Below are positions 35,942-44,849 of a stretch of 64,000 nt of DNA, piece after piece. Source of the DNA: an uncultured Bacteroides sp. (lineage in GTDB: Bacteria; Bacteroidota; Bacteroidia; Bacteroidales; Bacteroidaceae). The position numbers and the translations under genes are program-made. The notes under the pieces were generated by a model. The model saw only the letters and a program-made list of their open reading frames with translations, had not been told where the DNA came from and did no database searches. Location: positions 186,001 through 250,000 of the forward strand of contig CANSEY010000002.1 in the NCBI GenBank assembly GCA_947646015.1, read 5' to 3'. Every line of letters begins with the position of its first letter. The first letter of the stretch is position 1.

Positions 35942-37108
35942 TTAGAGTTCGCTGATTTCCGAGTACAGTTCAATCATGCAGGAATTTTCCAGCAAGCTTT
36001 TGAACTTGTCTTTCCGGTTGCCCGACCAGTCGTTGTTCAGCAGCCCGTTTTCATCGCGGGTGTACTGCCAGGCATAGTCTGCATTGTCGATCATAGCTTT
36101 TACATAAGTATCGTTTTTGTCAACTTCGTAAAGGGCTTTCAGACCACGGAAAAGGATGACGTTGAACCATGGGCTAGACGGGAAAAACTTCATTTCTCCT
36201 TTTACCGTTGGTTGCGGTTTCAGGAAATGCTCGTAAGATCCCTTGGCCGTTTGTTGTGCATCTTTCAGGTATTGTTCGTCACCGGTGGCCTGATAGAGCA
36301 GTACACCTGCCTGAATCATCTGTCCGCTGTTGTACGTATATTTGGCATAACCGATCTTGCCTTGCAGGTTCTTGTTGTCCCAATAGACAAAATCCGACGG
36401 ATCGCGCAAATTATCGCGTGTCCACTGGTAAGTTGCCATTGCCTGGTCGAGGTATTTTTTATCTTTGGTCAACTTGTAGAGCTTCATGCAAAGAACCGTT
36501 GCAGGTGCGTTCGAGCAAGTATTCTTTGATTCCTTTTTCTGTTCGCACCAGTAGATTCCACCTCCCAGTTCGTCCGACCACCCGGAGTAGATGTAGTCGT
36601 GCAGGGCGATGGCTTTCTTTAAGTACTCTTTGTTCTTTGTCACGGCATAATAGTCGCAAAAGTCAATCGCTACCCAATCGTTGTCATCATAGTAACGGTC
36701 GTTTTGTCCGGCGAAGGCCGGATAAGACTGATAACATTCCGGCTGGCGGGTGGTATCCCAGTACAAGTCGAGTCCGGGCTTGATCTGTTTGTCCATCAGT
36801 TTTTTGTACTTCTTGTTGCCGGATGTTTTATAAAGCGATACGCAACCTGACACCATTGCCGAATAAGGCCATAAGAAGGATACTTCTTGTTGAGTAACTT
36901 CCGAACCGGTGTTGGCTGTATATGTAATTTGTTGTTTGGGATTCCGTGGATAAGTCTCCATCAGCAATCCATACTTCTTTACCTCATAAAGAGACAGTAC
37001 TCGTTGAAGGAGTGAATCGGCTCTCTGAAGGTAGATTTTACCTCCCAACTGTGCCGACAGACAAGCCGGAACGAGCAGGAAGGTGAGGGCAATGAATAAT
37101 TTTCTCAT
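35942..37108 (-). CDS. GH76 alpha-1,6-mannanase-type enzyme
   Basis: Exported (alpha/alpha)6-barrel glycosidase, 388 residues. The start at 37108 ([10 protein letters not shown]) begins a signal peptide cut after LSAQ; an ATG 60 bp upstream would add 20 residues of unrelated sequence. The catalytic pair of family 76 is seen in [13 protein letters not shown] (Asp141, Asp142). Further barrel helices ([32 protein letters not shown]) match the family. GH76 members characterised in Bacteroides cut the alpha-1,6-mannan backbone of yeast mannan. A second, quite different GH76 lies at 62186-63304. Confidence 0.88.
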   Translation of the reverse strand: MRKLFIALTFLLVPACLSAQLGGKIYLQRADSLLQRVLSLYEVKKYGLLMETYPRNPKQQITYTANTGSEVTQQEVSFLWPYSAMVSGCVSLYKTSGNKKYKKLMDKQIKPGLDLYWDTTRQPECYQSYPAFAGQNDRYYDDNDWVAIDFCDYYAVTKNKEYLKKAIALHDYIYSGWSDELGGGIYWCEQKKESKNTCSNAPATVLCMKLYKLTKDKKYLDQAMATYQWTRDNLRDPSDFVYWDNKNLQGKIGYAKYTYNSGQMIQAGVLLYQATGDEQYLKDAQQTAKGSYEHFLKPQPTVKGEMKFFPSSPWFNVILFRGLKALYEVDKNDTYVKAMIDNADYAWQYTRDENGLLNNDWSGNRKDKFKSLLENSCMIELYSEISEL

Positions 37109-37323
37109 ACTTGTATTTAAATAATAGCAATCAGTAGTTGAGTCGGGGGTACGGTCTTTACAGGCCACTATCCGGTTGTATACCCTACACCCGACAACGA
37201 CTCAACTATTGATTTGCAAAATAATAAAATAGCAGATAACAGTTGAAAGCCTCCCTTTCATGAAAGTATCCCATCACAGGTAAACAGATTTCTGCAATGT
37301 CCCCTTATAGGGAGGCACTCCTT
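37109..37323. other. Intergenic region with two inverted repeats between GH2 and GH76
   Basis: TAGTTGAGTCG (37135-37145) and its exact complement (37198-37208) enclose 52 bp. GCCTCCCT (37249-37256) and AGGGAGGC (37309-37316) enclose a second loop that contains the palindrome CTTTCATGAAAG (37255-37266). The second could end or slow leftward transcription after the GH2 gene. No promoter or copy of the PUL operator was found here. Confidence 0.55.
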
Positions 37324-39108
37324 TTATTTTATTTTCTCAAAAATAGCTTTGATTCGTTTCATATCCAATTTCGGAGTACGGTCATAATAGTAGATACCGT
37401 TTTTCTCCTGTTCCACGTCAGTCAGCTGAGTATAGCAGAAACCTGTCACATGCGGTGAGTCGATAAAAGCATCGATCTGACCTTCCAGACGCTTGTAGAA
37501 TGCTTCTGCATTTTCAGGCATACCACCGTATCCCCATGAGTTTTTGCGGTCTTTCTCTGCCATCCAGGGGATACCGCCGAATTCGTCAACCATGTAAGGT
37601 TGTCCCTCGTAAACGGCCAGGAAGTCCTTGTCACGCGCATTGCGGTAAGGCTCTTTACCTTCTTCCATTTTTAGCTGTTCAGTCAGTTTAGCACGATCCT
37701 GCTCGTAGTTGTGTACGCTCCAGATATCTGTTATCACATGGTTATCACCACTGGCGTCGTTTACCGGACGAGTCGGGTCGATGGCTTTGGTAATGTTGTA
37801 TACGTCACGTACCAAGCGGACATAAGCATCCGGACCGCCACCCCAGGTTTCATTGAAAGGAGTCCAGGTTACGAGTGAGGGATGATTGCGGTCACGAACC
37901 ACTACTTCGCTCCATTCACCCAGGAAGTTACGCGCAGCCAGCTCCTTGTTTACATCGAGCATCCAGCTTGCCGATTCTCCCCAGGTGATGTATCCCAGTT
38001 TGTCGGCCCAGTAATAATATCTCTCTTCAAATACTTTCTGGTGAAGACGTGCCCCGTTGAAACCGGCTTCTTTTCCCAATACGATATCGTTCTTCAGATC
38101 TTCATCGCTCGGAGCTGTCCAGATACCTTCCGGATAGAATCCCTGATCGAGTACCAGACGTTGGAAGTAAGGCTGGTTGTTCAGATAGAAACGTCCGTTG
38201 GCTGTGTGCACTTTGCGCATACCGGCGTATGATTTCACCTCGTCCAGTACGTTGCCTTTGGCATCTTTTACCTGATAAACGAGATCGTATAAGAACGGAT
38301 CTTCCGGCGACCACAGTTTCATATTCTTCACCGGCAGAACTACTACCGAACTGTTGGCACAATTTACACTTTTCTTGGCAACGGTTTTATTTCCGTCTTT
38401 CAAGGTGATTTCCAATGTGTTGGCCGATTCATTATAAAATTCCGGTTCGATGACCAACTGTTTTTGGTCGATGTCCGGGCGTACGAATACTGACTTCAGA
38501 CCGTCGGCTGAGACAGCTTCCATCCATACAGTCTGCCAGATACCGGTAGTACGGGTATAAGAGCAGCCTCCCGAATAATAGTTACCGCATTGCTTTCCTC
38601 CGGTTTGTAGTCCGGAACGGAGATCATCTTGTACGAATACCACCAGATTGTGAGTCTTTCCGGGGGTAACATAGCGAGTCAGATCTACGGCAAACGAAGA
38701 CGAACCGCCGAAATGACGTTGTACGAATTTACCATCGACGTAGATCTCCGCACAATAATCCACAGCACCGAAGTTCAGGAATATCTTTTTTCCATTCCAG
38801 TCCGATGGGATGGTAATATTGCGTTGATACCACATCTGTTCGATGAAATCGGTATAGCCTACTCCCGAAAGTTTACTTTCCGGGCAGAAGGGTACAGTGA
38901 TGTTCTTATCAAACTTCTCTGCCGACTGCAGACGGCGGTCTTTTCCTGATTTACCAAAATCGAAATCGAATGTCCAAGTCCCGTTCAGGTTTACCCATTG
39001 TTCCCGTTCGAACTGTGGACGGGGATACTCCGCTCGCGGAGTATCTGCACTGAAACAGGACCAGCTGTTCAGCATGAATAGCATTGCTGCTGCTAAAAGT
39101 TTTTTCAT
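37324..39108 (-). CDS. GH2 glycosidase
   Basis: Exported family-2 enzyme of 594 residues with the usual order. A sugar-binding jelly roll (about 35-200, FEREQWVNLNGTWTFDFD, TGIWQTVWMEAV) precedes an immunoglobulin-like domain (about 205-300) and a TIM barrel. The acid/base is Glu420 in PFNETWG, preceded by Asn as required, and the nucleophile is Glu509 in MVDEFGG. The start at 39108 places the signal peptide correctly; an ATG 36 bp upstream is unlikely. It is short for GH2, lacking extra C-terminal domains. Specificity (beta-galactosidase, glucuronidase or furanosidase) cannot be read from the sequence. A paralogue is at 44850-46664. Confidence 0.92.
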   Translation of the reverse strand: MKKLLAAAMLFMLNSWSCFSADTPRAEYPRPQFEREQWVNLNGTWTFDFDFGKSGKDRRLQSAEKFDKNITVPFCPESKLSGVGYTDFIEQMWYQRNITIPSDWNGKKIFLNFGAVDYCAEIYVDGKFVQRHFGGSSSFAVDLTRYVTPGKTHNLVVFVQDDLRSGLQTGGKQCGNYYSGGCSYTRTTGIWQTVWMEAVSADGLKSVFVRPDIDQKQLVIEPEFYNESANTLEITLKDGNKTVAKKSVNCANSSVVVLPVKNMKLWSPEDPFLYDLVYQVKDAKGNVLDEVKSYAGMRKVHTANGRFYLNNQPYFQRLVLDQGFYPEGIWTAPSDEDLKNDIVLGKEAGFNGARLHQKVFEERYYYWADKLGYITWGESASWMLDVNKELAARNFLGEWSEVVVRDRNHPSLVTWTPFNETWGGGPDAYVRLVRDVYNITKAIDPTRPVNDASGDNHVITDIWSVHNYEQDRAKLTEQLKMEEGKEPYRNARDKDFLAVYEGQPYMVDEFGGIPWMAEKDRKNSWGYGGMPENAEAFYKRLEGQIDAFIDSPHVTGFCYTQLTDVEQEKNGIYYYDRTPKLDMKRIKAIFEKIK

Positions 39109-39224
39109 TGTAATTGTGTGTTTGAGTCTTTCTTTCCCCTCCACTTGCAGGCAGGAGAGAAAGGAGGACTTGTGTATGAATATTGAGTTATTATTATAAT
39201 GGTTCGGAGTGATTATTCACCTCT

Positions 39225-41261
39225 CTATCGGGAGGCTCCCACTACCGGAAATTCCGTTATTCTTAATGTAGTGCATCCATAAGGAATCAGGGTGATTTCT
39301 GTTTCCGGCCCTTCGCCTCCGCTACAGAAAGAATAAGGTTGAGGCCCTGCCATTTCGTTGTAAAGTTTCCATGAAGGTACCAATCTTGCTTTCATCCGTA
39401 TTTCTATCGGGGCATTTTCCTTATTCCAGGGGAATACGGAAGATTGCTTTTCCGTATGAATCGTTACACGGGCATGTTCGTTCGCTTTGTTACGATTGAA
39501 ATCAACCAATCCATAGTTCCATGGTTCGGTAGGAGTCACTGAGTAATAATACGGACCATACCACGGCTCTTCAAACTCTTTCTTCTCCCATTTTTCTTCC
39601 ATCTTCAAGGCAAATACCAACGGACCGCGTTCAATGGTTACCGAATTTTCATACCAGGTGCTGGCAGTGACTTCCATCGGCAGATGGAGTTCCACCCGGT
39701 CCCCTTTTTTCCAGTTGCGGTTGACAATGGCCATCCGGCCTCCTTCGGCATGTTGAAGAAGTTGTCCGTTGACTGATATTCCGGCTTGTCTACACCATTT
39801 CGGGATACGTAATTGGAGAGCGAAGTTTACTTCTTTCCGTTTTTTGTCCATCGATTGGAGGGTGAAACTTATTTTGTCATCCATCGGATAATAGGTTTCT
39901 TCACTGAAAGTTACCGTACACCCATCCGCTACTTTGGCCGTCACTTCCGATGGAGCGTATGCTGTAACAGCCAGTCCGCCGTCAGGAGTGGCATACCAGA
40001 GGCTTTGGGTGAATTTAGGCCAACCTTGGTGCATGTTCGATGCACAACAAGGATATCCCGTCAGCAGCCCGAAACAGTTGTCCGTTCCTCCGTGATCCTG
40101 ATCGAAATTGCGACGATGGCGTGATACCATCACCTGGTTGGCTTGTTGGAAATATTGTTTTGTCATAAAATCGTCTGAAATCTGGGTGGGCAGTGCGTTG
40201 AATGCAATCCTTTCCAGATGGTCGGCGAAGTCGATATCTCCCGTAATCTCTACCATTTTTTCCAGCGAGTACATCAGTTCCACAGCTGAGCAGAGTTCTG
40301 AACCTTGGGTCGGATTGTTGCCATGCAATGCCTCGTCACCACCATACATACCCTGCGGTTGTCCGTGGAACTGGCGAATGTCACGAAAAGCACATTTAAC
40401 CGCATCGAGATACATTTTGTCGGGCTCTTGCTGATAATAGATGACAGGCTCTTTGATACCTTGTGCCAGGTTGACACAGTGAATCGTATTGATACGTTTC
40501 AGGTCTCCCCGGTTCACCATATCTACAAAGCTGAAACTTTGTTGATGAATCAGTTTGCCGAGATCGAGTAGGAATGAATCACCGGTGATATTATAGAGCC
40601 AGTATACGGCCTGAAGATTATCGCAGGCACGGAACTCTGCCCAAAAAGTCCAGTTGCCGAGCGGCTTTTCCGGTAACGTTTTCAGTTGATAACGGAAATA
40701 GTCGGTCATAAACCGGATGACCCGTTGATCGTTCGTGGCAGAATAATATTGCTGGAGTATTTTCAGCATCACCATACGCGGCCACCAGTCGTGAGAGTTA
40801 TCCCGTTGTATGCCGGCCTCTCCGGGATAGTCTTTGGCCGGACCAAAGAAACCGTCTTCCCGCTGACTTTTTAAAGCCCATTCTATCCAAGGTTGCACTT
40901 TAGCTTTCAGTTGCGCATCGTCCAGGATATATGCCAGAGGAAGTAAACCGTCAATCCAGTATGGTCCTCTTTCCCACTGATCACCGTCGCCGCCGAGCCA
41001 GCCGTTGCGTTCGCCCATCACCAGCGGATACAGTTTGTCCATTTGCCCGGTTGCCCCGTTTTTCTGCCTTACCAACATTTCCTGCAACCATCCTTTTGCC
41101 TTAATGCTGCCTAATGGTAGTTCCATCAAAGGTTTGCGTACCAATGGATAGCGGTTGTTGGTATAGTTCTCGGGGGTATCGGCCCGGAGCCCGCTTCCCA
41201 AGGAAGAGAAGCAGAGGCCCAGTCCGATGAGCAGATATGTAAATGTATTTTTTTTCTTCAT
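39225..41261 (-). CDS. GH127-superfamily (DUF1680) enzyme, putative beta-L-arabinofuranosidase
   Basis: Exported 678-residue (alpha/alpha)6-barrel enzyme with a C-terminal beta-sandwich. The catalytic metal site of GH127 is conserved: Glu322 and Cys324 in SELCSAVE, and the Cys pair 405-406 in GYPCCASN. In the studied enzyme a zinc-bound Cys is the nucleophile. The closing motif LIPYGCTTLRIT is typical. The gene follows its paralogue (41300-43363) by 38 bp. Family 127 members usually release beta-L-arabinofuranose, but the superfamily covers other furanosides and acidic sugars. Confidence 0.9.
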   Translation of the reverse strand: MKKKNTFTYLLIGLGLCFSSLGSGLRADTPENYTNNRYPLVRKPLMELPLGSIKAKGWLQEMLVRQKNGATGQMDKLYPLVMGERNGWLGGDGDQWERGPYWIDGLLPLAYILDDAQLKAKVQPWIEWALKSQREDGFFGPAKDYPGEAGIQRDNSHDWWPRMVMLKILQQYYSATNDQRVIRFMTDYFRYQLKTLPEKPLGNWTFWAEFRACDNLQAVYWLYNITGDSFLLDLGKLIHQQSFSFVDMVNRGDLKRINTIHCVNLAQGIKEPVIYYQQEPDKMYLDAVKCAFRDIRQFHGQPQGMYGGDEALHGNNPTQGSELCSAVELMYSLEKMVEITGDIDFADHLERIAFNALPTQISDDFMTKQYFQQANQVMVSRHRRNFDQDHGGTDNCFGLLTGYPCCASNMHQGWPKFTQSLWYATPDGGLAVTAYAPSEVTAKVADGCTVTFSEETYYPMDDKISFTLQSMDKKRKEVNFALQLRIPKWCRQAGISVNGQLLQHAEGGRMAIVNRNWKKGDRVELHLPMEVTASTWYENSVTIERGPLVFALKMEEKWEKKEFEEPWYGPYYYSVTPTEPWNYGLVDFNRNKANEHARVTIHTEKQSSVFPWNKENAPIEIRMKARLVPSWKLYNEMAGPQPYSFCSGGEGPETEITLIPYGCTTLRITEFPVVGASR

Positions 41262-41299
41262 GAGTGTCTTTCGATTAATGCTTTATCACCGGGTATCTT

Positions 41300-43363
41300 T
41301 TACTCTCTTGTGTTCGGGAAAGCCGAAACCCGCAGTCTGGCTACTCCCATCGGAATCAGGGTGATTTCTTCTTTTTCCCCTTTCGGAGCGTCCATTTCAG
41401 GAAGTTCGCTACACAAGTCGTATTGATCGATAACCCATGAAGGAACCTTGCGTCCGATAGCTTTTACCTCGATAGGTGTACTTGCGACCGTGAACGGGAA
41501 GTTGTCAGCCGGCCATTCTTTGTGTACTACTTTAAAGTCTTTCAAAGGTTCGTTCTTACCGAGTACCAATGCGTAGTTCCAAGGAGTTTTTGCATAGATC
41601 TCGTATGTCGGCCATTGGCTGGCGTCAGCGCCTTCCTGCCATTTAGAGTCACCGATAGCCGTAGCGCGGCTGTCCTTTTTCACATAATCTTCGTCAATTT
41701 TCAGTGACATTGTCAACGGACCGTAGTCTACGCTTACACTGTTTTTGTTCACTTGCCATGTACGCATCGAAAGTTGCATCGGCAGTTGAATCTCCACTTG
41801 GTCATTGTCTTTCCATTCGCGATTGATGCAGGCATATTGTCCGGCTTCGGGGTTAGCCGCTACTTTTTTGCCGTTAACAAAGATAGTCGCACCCTCTGTC
41901 CATGAAGGGATTCTCAGATAGAACGGGAAACTTACAGCTTTCGGAGTATTTACCGTAAACCGGATGGTTTCCTCGAAAGGATAATTCGTCTGCTCGTGAA
42001 GGCTTATTTCGTTTCCGTCACCCACTTTCACCGTTGCTTTGCAGGCGGCATACATGGCGGCCGCTACACCATTATCCGGAGTAGCCAGAATCAGATGCTC
42101 GGCATAATAAGGCCATCCCTGTGCGTGGTTATGCTGGCAGCAACGGCTGCTGAACGGGTTCATTGCCAGGAAAGGTCCCCGGTTGTCGATGCCCGGATGA
42201 TGATTCTTTGAGTCGCTGACCGTTTGGTTAGGGCAAGTGATGTAACGTAATCCTTTGAAATCCGGCATCACGGCAGCCGGATAACTGTTGAAAGCCACTT
42301 CTTCGCAGTGTTCTGCCCAAAGCGGATCACCCGTCATACAAAGCATCAATTCATCGGAAGCCATCTGTTCTACCAATCCGCAGGTCTCTACTCCCTGACG
42401 TGGGTCGATAGAACCCATGCGGGCATTTTCGTCGGCACCGAACATACCGCCCGGCACTTGTCCGAAAGTACGGCGTATCAGATTGTGTACATTATAAGAT
42501 GCTTTCAGCATGGCTGAATCTCCTGTCATCATATAATAGGTAGCCGGTTCGCGGAAACATTGTGCGATGTTTACATTGTGCCAGTTCGGCAGTGCCGACG
42601 GACGGGTCCAGTCTGCTGTGTTCCGGTGTATCTTCTCAGCCAGTTCCAGTAAGAATTGATCTCCTGTGCGGTTATAAAGCCAATATACGCTTAACAGGTT
42701 ATCTCCGCCACGGCTGTTTTCCCAATAGTCCTCCAGGAATTGTTCGTCCGGTACACTTAACTGCCATTTAAAGTAATTGGTCATCAGGTCGATTACCCGT
42801 TGGTCATTTGAATATTCATAATAGGATTGCAGACACCAGAGCATAATCATCTGTGCCCATAATTCTCTTTTTCCGTTCCGCTCGTTGATGGGACCAAAGT
42901 ATCCGTCGGGTTGTTGGCTGGCGAATGCTCCTTCGAGCCATACTTTAGCTTCATCAATCATTTTCTGATCCTTTAATATATAAGCCAGGTTTCCGTATCC
43001 TTTCAGCCAATAGGGGACTTCTTCCCATCCGTGATCTCCTCCTTTGGTCAGCCAGGCATTATTCTCTTTGCCCAGCCATGCACTGATTTCATTCAGGTGA
43101 CCGGTCAGACCGTCTTTCTGTAATTCGAGATATTTCTTCAACCATCCTTCGGGCTGAATACTTCCGACGGGCAGTTTAATGAAATTCATCGGTTTCAGTG
43201 GCAAGCGGTTTCCTACATAGTTTACGTTGGTTTGTGTACAGTCGGGGCGGTTCACGATGGTTACTGCCGACGATGATTGATCGGAAGTACACGATGCTGC
43301 CAGTAATCCGGCTGTAAATAGGATTCCGGCCAAGCCTCCTTTCAGACTTTTCATCTTTTTCAT
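41300..43363 (-). CDS. GH127-superfamily (DUF1680) lipoprotein, putative beta-L-arabinofuranosidase
   Basis: First gene of the leftward enzyme block, 687 residues, with lipobox LAASC (Cys25), so probably anchored to the outer membrane. Catalytic residues match the family: Glu326 and Cys328 in GVETCGLV, and the Cys pair 408-409 in SSRCCQHN. It shares the framework GSI-x3-GWL-x-YLQ-like start and PYW-x-G with the next gene but is clearly diverged, so the two probably act on different linkages. Its start lies 78 bp from the operator-linked CTTTG element. Confidence 0.9.
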   Translation of the reverse strand: MKKMKSLKGGLAGILFTAGLLAASCTSDQSSSAVTIVNRPDCTQTNVNYVGNRLPLKPMNFIKLPVGSIQPEGWLKKYLELQKDGLTGHLNEISAWLGKENNAWLTKGGDHGWEEVPYWLKGYGNLAYILKDQKMIDEAKVWLEGAFASQQPDGYFGPINERNGKRELWAQMIMLWCLQSYYEYSNDQRVIDLMTNYFKWQLSVPDEQFLEDYWENSRGGDNLLSVYWLYNRTGDQFLLELAEKIHRNTADWTRPSALPNWHNVNIAQCFREPATYYMMTGDSAMLKASYNVHNLIRRTFGQVPGGMFGADENARMGSIDPRQGVETCGLVEQMASDELMLCMTGDPLWAEHCEEVAFNSYPAAVMPDFKGLRYITCPNQTVSDSKNHHPGIDNRGPFLAMNPFSSRCCQHNHAQGWPYYAEHLILATPDNGVAAAMYAACKATVKVGDGNEISLHEQTNYPFEETIRFTVNTPKAVSFPFYLRIPSWTEGATIFVNGKKVAANPEAGQYACINREWKDNDQVEIQLPMQLSMRTWQVNKNSVSVDYGPLTMSLKIDEDYVKKDSRATAIGDSKWQEGADASQWPTYEIYAKTPWNYALVLGKNEPLKDFKVVHKEWPADNFPFTVASTPIEVKAIGRKVPSWVIDQYDLCSELPEMDAPKGEKEEITLIPMGVARLRVSAFPNTRE

Positions 43364-43441
43364 GTTTGGGTGTTTTTACTTATGGTTATTATTTAGGGGT
43401 TATTTCAATACAAATCAGTAGCTTCATCTGATATCATGCTA

Positions 43442-43506
43442 CAAAGTTTGTGAATTCTGTATGAAATGTGCGACACAAACTATTCAATAAATAGCAATTA
43501 CTGACC
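43442..43506 (-). promoter_or_regulatory. PUL operator/promoter of the leftward enzyme block
   Basis: On the minus strand, half-sites GGTCAG and GAATAG lie 21 bp apart around TTTATTGA (43484-43491). CTTTG (43442-43446) follows after exactly 37 bp. The -7 octamer is AAACTTTG, lacking the TA of the consensus, as expected for an activator-dependent promoter. It drives the GH127 gene at 43363. Confidence 0.75.
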
Positions 43507-43552
43507 AATACGATGCGAAATGCGGGTTATGTGAATATTAGAAGTATAAAAA

Positions 43553-43617
43553 GAACAGATTCTTTTGTTTATTGAGCAGTATTTATCCCTTTATTCAACG
43601 AAAATGTTTTTTCTTTG
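43553..43617 (+). promoter_or_regulatory. PUL operator/promoter of the GH43-GH2 rightward block
   Basis: Half-sites GAACAG and GAGCAG lie 21 bp apart around TTTATTGA (43568-43575), and CTTTG (43613-43617) follows after 37 bp. The -7 octamer is TTTCTTTG. The start codon of the GH43 gene is 23 bp further on. Confidence 0.78.
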
Positions 43618-43640
43618 TAGCATCTTAATAACAGAAAGCT

Positions 43641-44747
43641 ATGAAAACAAAGATCTACCTGCTATTTATTACTACCTTATTCTTCTGCGCCGGTTGTGGC
43701 AACAAGAGCGGCGGGCAGAAACAGGAGTCGGTAAGTGCGGCAAAGGATACATATGTAAATCCTTTGTTTCCGGAAGGGGCCGATCCGAGTGCTCTTTTCC
43801 ATAATGGTAAGTATTATTATACCCATGGAACGGAAGATAAGATCATGCTTTGGGAAACGTCCGATATCACTGATATGGCTCATGCGGTTTGCAAGATAGT
43901 GTGGAAGCCTCAGGATCCATCCAACAGTTGTCATCTCTGGGCACCGGAGATTCACTATATCAATGATAAATGGTATATATATTATGCAGCCGACGACGGC
44001 AATACGGATAATCACCAGTTGTACGTACTTGAAAACTCTTCACCCAACCCGATGGAGGGAAAGTTCGAAATGAAAGGAAGTATCATAACCAATCCCGAAT
44101 GGAATTGGGGGATACAGGCCACCACTTTCGAACATAAGGGAGTCCGCTATCTGGTCTGGTCCGGATGGCCCAAGAGGAGAACCAATGCCGAAACTCAATG
44201 TATCTATATTGCCAGGATGAAAAATCCGTGGACACTCGATTCACCCCGTGTCCTGATATCCAAACCCGAGTATGAATGGGAACGGCAGTGGGTCAATCCG
44301 GATGGCAGCCGTACGGCTTACCCCATTTATGTGAATGAAGGGCCTCAGTTCTTCCATTCGAAAGATAATAAGACGTTGATTCTATATTACGCTGCCAGCG
44401 GTTCGTGGTCACCCTATTACTGTGTCGGGATGTTGACTGCCGATGCCGAGAGTGATTTGTTAGATCCGGCTTCCTGGACAAAGAGTTCGGTTCCGGTATT
44501 TCAGCAATCGTTGGAGAATGAAGTTTATGGTCCGGGTGGACTCTCCTTTGTTCCCTCGCCCGATGGGACTGAATGGTATATGATTTACCATGCCCGTCAG
44601 GTGACCAATGGAGACACCGGGAGTCCTGAAACCCGTAATCCGCGAATACAAAAAATAGGATGGGATGCCCATGGAATGCCCGATTTGGGGATTCCGGTTC
44701 GTGCAGGGGTTGCCTTGCCGAAACCTTCGGGTACTCTTTTGAAATAA
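43641..44747 (+). CDS. GH43-family lipoprotein
   Basis: A 368-residue propeller glycosidase homologue with lipobox FCAGC (Cys19). The catalytic base is present (Asp48 in EGADPSALF) and so is the general acid (Glu233 in VNEGPQFF). The position where I expect the pKa-modulating Asp reads NWGIQATT, with Gln159. It is clearly paralogous to the GH43 gene at 32143-33219 along its whole length (HLWxPEIH, YAADDGN, SGWPKRR, YEWERQW). The two copies flank the leftward enzyme block. Arabinofuranosidase, xylosidase or galactofuranosidase activity are all possible. Confidence 0.89.
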   Translation: MKTKIYLLFITTLFFCAGCGNKSGGQKQESVSAAKDTYVNPLFPEGADPSALFHNGKYYYTHGTEDKIMLWETSDITDMAHAVCKIVWKPQDPSNSCHLWAPEIHYINDKWYIYYAADDGNTDNHQLYVLENSSPNPMEGKFEMKGSIITNPEWNWGIQATTFEHKGVRYLVWSGWPKRRTNAETQCIYIARMKNPWTLDSPRVLISKPEYEWERQWVNPDGSRTAYPIYVNEGPQFFHSKDNKTLILYYAASGSWSPYYCVGMLTADAESDLLDPASWTKSSVPVFQQSLENEVYGPGGLSFVPSPDGTEWYMIYHARQVTNGDTGSPETRNPRIQKIGWDAHGMPDLGIPVRAGVALPKPSGTLLK

Positions 44748-44779
44748 AATAGTCATTTAGAACATTTTTTCCTTAGTCT

Positions 44780-44801
44780 GACAGGTAGCCGCCTACCTGT
44801 C
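44780..44801. other. Perfect hairpin between GH43 and GH2 genes
   Basis: GACAGGTAG (44780-44788) and CTACCTGTC (44793-44801) form a 9-bp stem with a 4-nt loop. No T-tract follows, so it is more likely an RNA-processing or attenuating stem than a full terminator. Confidence 0.55.
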
Positions 44802-44849
44802 CCGGGGATCGTATTGCATCATTAATAGGTTAAACATAATTTGAAGACA

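Noticed and set aside
35849-36529. 226-codon plus-strand frame opposite GH76
   Set aside because: It is antisense to a secure GH76 gene and has no signal or motif.
37109-37140. A sixth PUL operator upstream of the GH76 gene at 37108
   Set aside because: A TTGCTATT-like word is present but sits next to the start codon and lacks TTTATTGA, the half-sites and the CTTTG spacing.
43364-43640. A single shared operator for both divergent genes
   Set aside because: Two complete, oppositely oriented sites are present, each with its own CTTTG at the fixed distance.
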